From Dromaius novaehollandiae (Eukaryota > Chordata > Aves > Casuariiformes > Dromaiidae): 64,000 nucleotides of DNA. The translations under genes and the position numbers were made by a program. The notes under the pieces are model-generated. The model made no database searches and was not told where the DNA came from. It saw only the letters and a list, made by a program, of their open reading frames with translations. Location of the stretch: positions 20,627,001-20,691,000 of the forward strand of contig NC_088102.1 in assembly GCF_036370855.1 (NCBI RefSeq), read 5' to 3'. Positions within the stretch are counted from its first letter, which is position 1; every line of letters begins with the position of its first letter. Shown here piece by piece: positions 63,771 through 64,000 of the stretch.

Positions 63771-64000
63771 AGTGACCGCAAGTTTTGTACAAGATCTAGG
63801 GCTGCTTTTTTTCATTCGAGTGGGGCTTGCGCTTTCAGCGTGTATAGTCTTGGCCTGGGCTTCGGTCTCTAGAAATAGCTCAGACAGAGCTGGCTATATT
63901 TGGATTTCCCCGTCTCTAGTGGAGCTGCAGTGTTTAAGCATTAATTTGTTCTGCATGGCTTTGCACAGGAGGCAAACGCAGAGGTCAAACTCTGCAACGT
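63649..64000 (+). CDS. Possible 5' coding exon running off the window (unassigned)
   Basis: The frame of the ATG at 63649 has no stop to the last base: 117 codons. Upstream it is open back to a TAG at 63412-63414, so it is stop-free for over 580 bases. The last 230 bases are of ordinary composition, where chance openness is less likely. An acceptor-like TTTCCACGTCTTGCAG ends immediately before the ATG. The first 40 residues are Pro/Gly/Ser-rich, as in disordered N-termini of regulatory proteins; the rest includes a hydrophobic stretch (about residues 51-71). I recognise no domain. The ATG context is poor (C at -3, C at +4), and GC-rich frames also open on the minus strand here. Low confidence; the sequence to the right would decide. 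Confidence 0.2.
   Translation, partial: MPLMPAQAWGGGMLGTPPVLQPPGEAPATSKSSPFSWGDQSVTASFVQDLGLLFFIRVGLALSACIVLAWASVSRNSSDRAGYIWISPSLVELQCLSINLFCMALHRRQTQRSNSAT

Noticed and set aside
1..64000. CRISPR arrays, prokaryotic operons, intact viral or retroviral genes, rRNA, mitochondrial insertions
   Set aside because: I looked for regularly spaced repeats, long intact frames, LTR-like ends and organellar sequence, and saw none.

Overview
The window reads as nuclear DNA of an amniote vertebrate, most likely a sauropsid (bird, crocodilian or turtle). The reasons are a vertebrate-type tRNA gene, CpG-depleted AT-leaning DNA broken by a few CpG islands, diverged MIR/CORE-SINE-like relics, and no young mammalian SINE or LINE that I can recognise. 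I also see no clear avian CR1 3' end, so the exact group stays open. The first six bases are a BamHI site, which may mark a clone end.

The window is very poor in genes: a gene desert or the inside of one or more huge introns. Only one gene is certain, a tRNA-Thr(UGU) at 11825-11897 on the + strand. It lies at the downstream edge of a dense CpG island (about 11205-11815) that holds a long G-quadruplex motif. A second CpG island (about 63330-63770) lies at the right end. A reading frame that starts in it stays open to the last base, so a first exon may be cut off by the window edge.

The most interesting protein-coding candidate is at 49202-49474 (+): 90 codons for a predicted secreted, basic protein with nine cysteines in the mature part. 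Its spacing (C-x6-C-x6-CC-x2-C-x6-CC-x3-C) recalls both inhibitor-cystine-knot/agouti proteins and anaphylatoxin-like domains. A plausible two-exon gene can be drawn around it: TATA box at 48552, splice donor at 48681/48682, acceptor at 49087/49088, in-frame stop just before the ATG, and AATAAA at 49995. I could not assign it to a known family.

The rest is non-coding. Notable items are a pair of about 100-bp direct repeats at 19.6 and 22.2 kb sharing a 16-bp identical homeodomain-like core, several old SINE relics (35.3, 35.7, 39.9 and 50.2 kb), an alternating purine-pyrimidine tract at 10.8 kb, several near-perfect inverted repeats, a 22-bp tandem duplication at 57.4 kb, and A/T homopolymers. 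The other reading frames of 60-200 codons look like chance, GC-rich or antisense frames and are not annotated as genes, apart from one low-confidence note at 54.2 kb.
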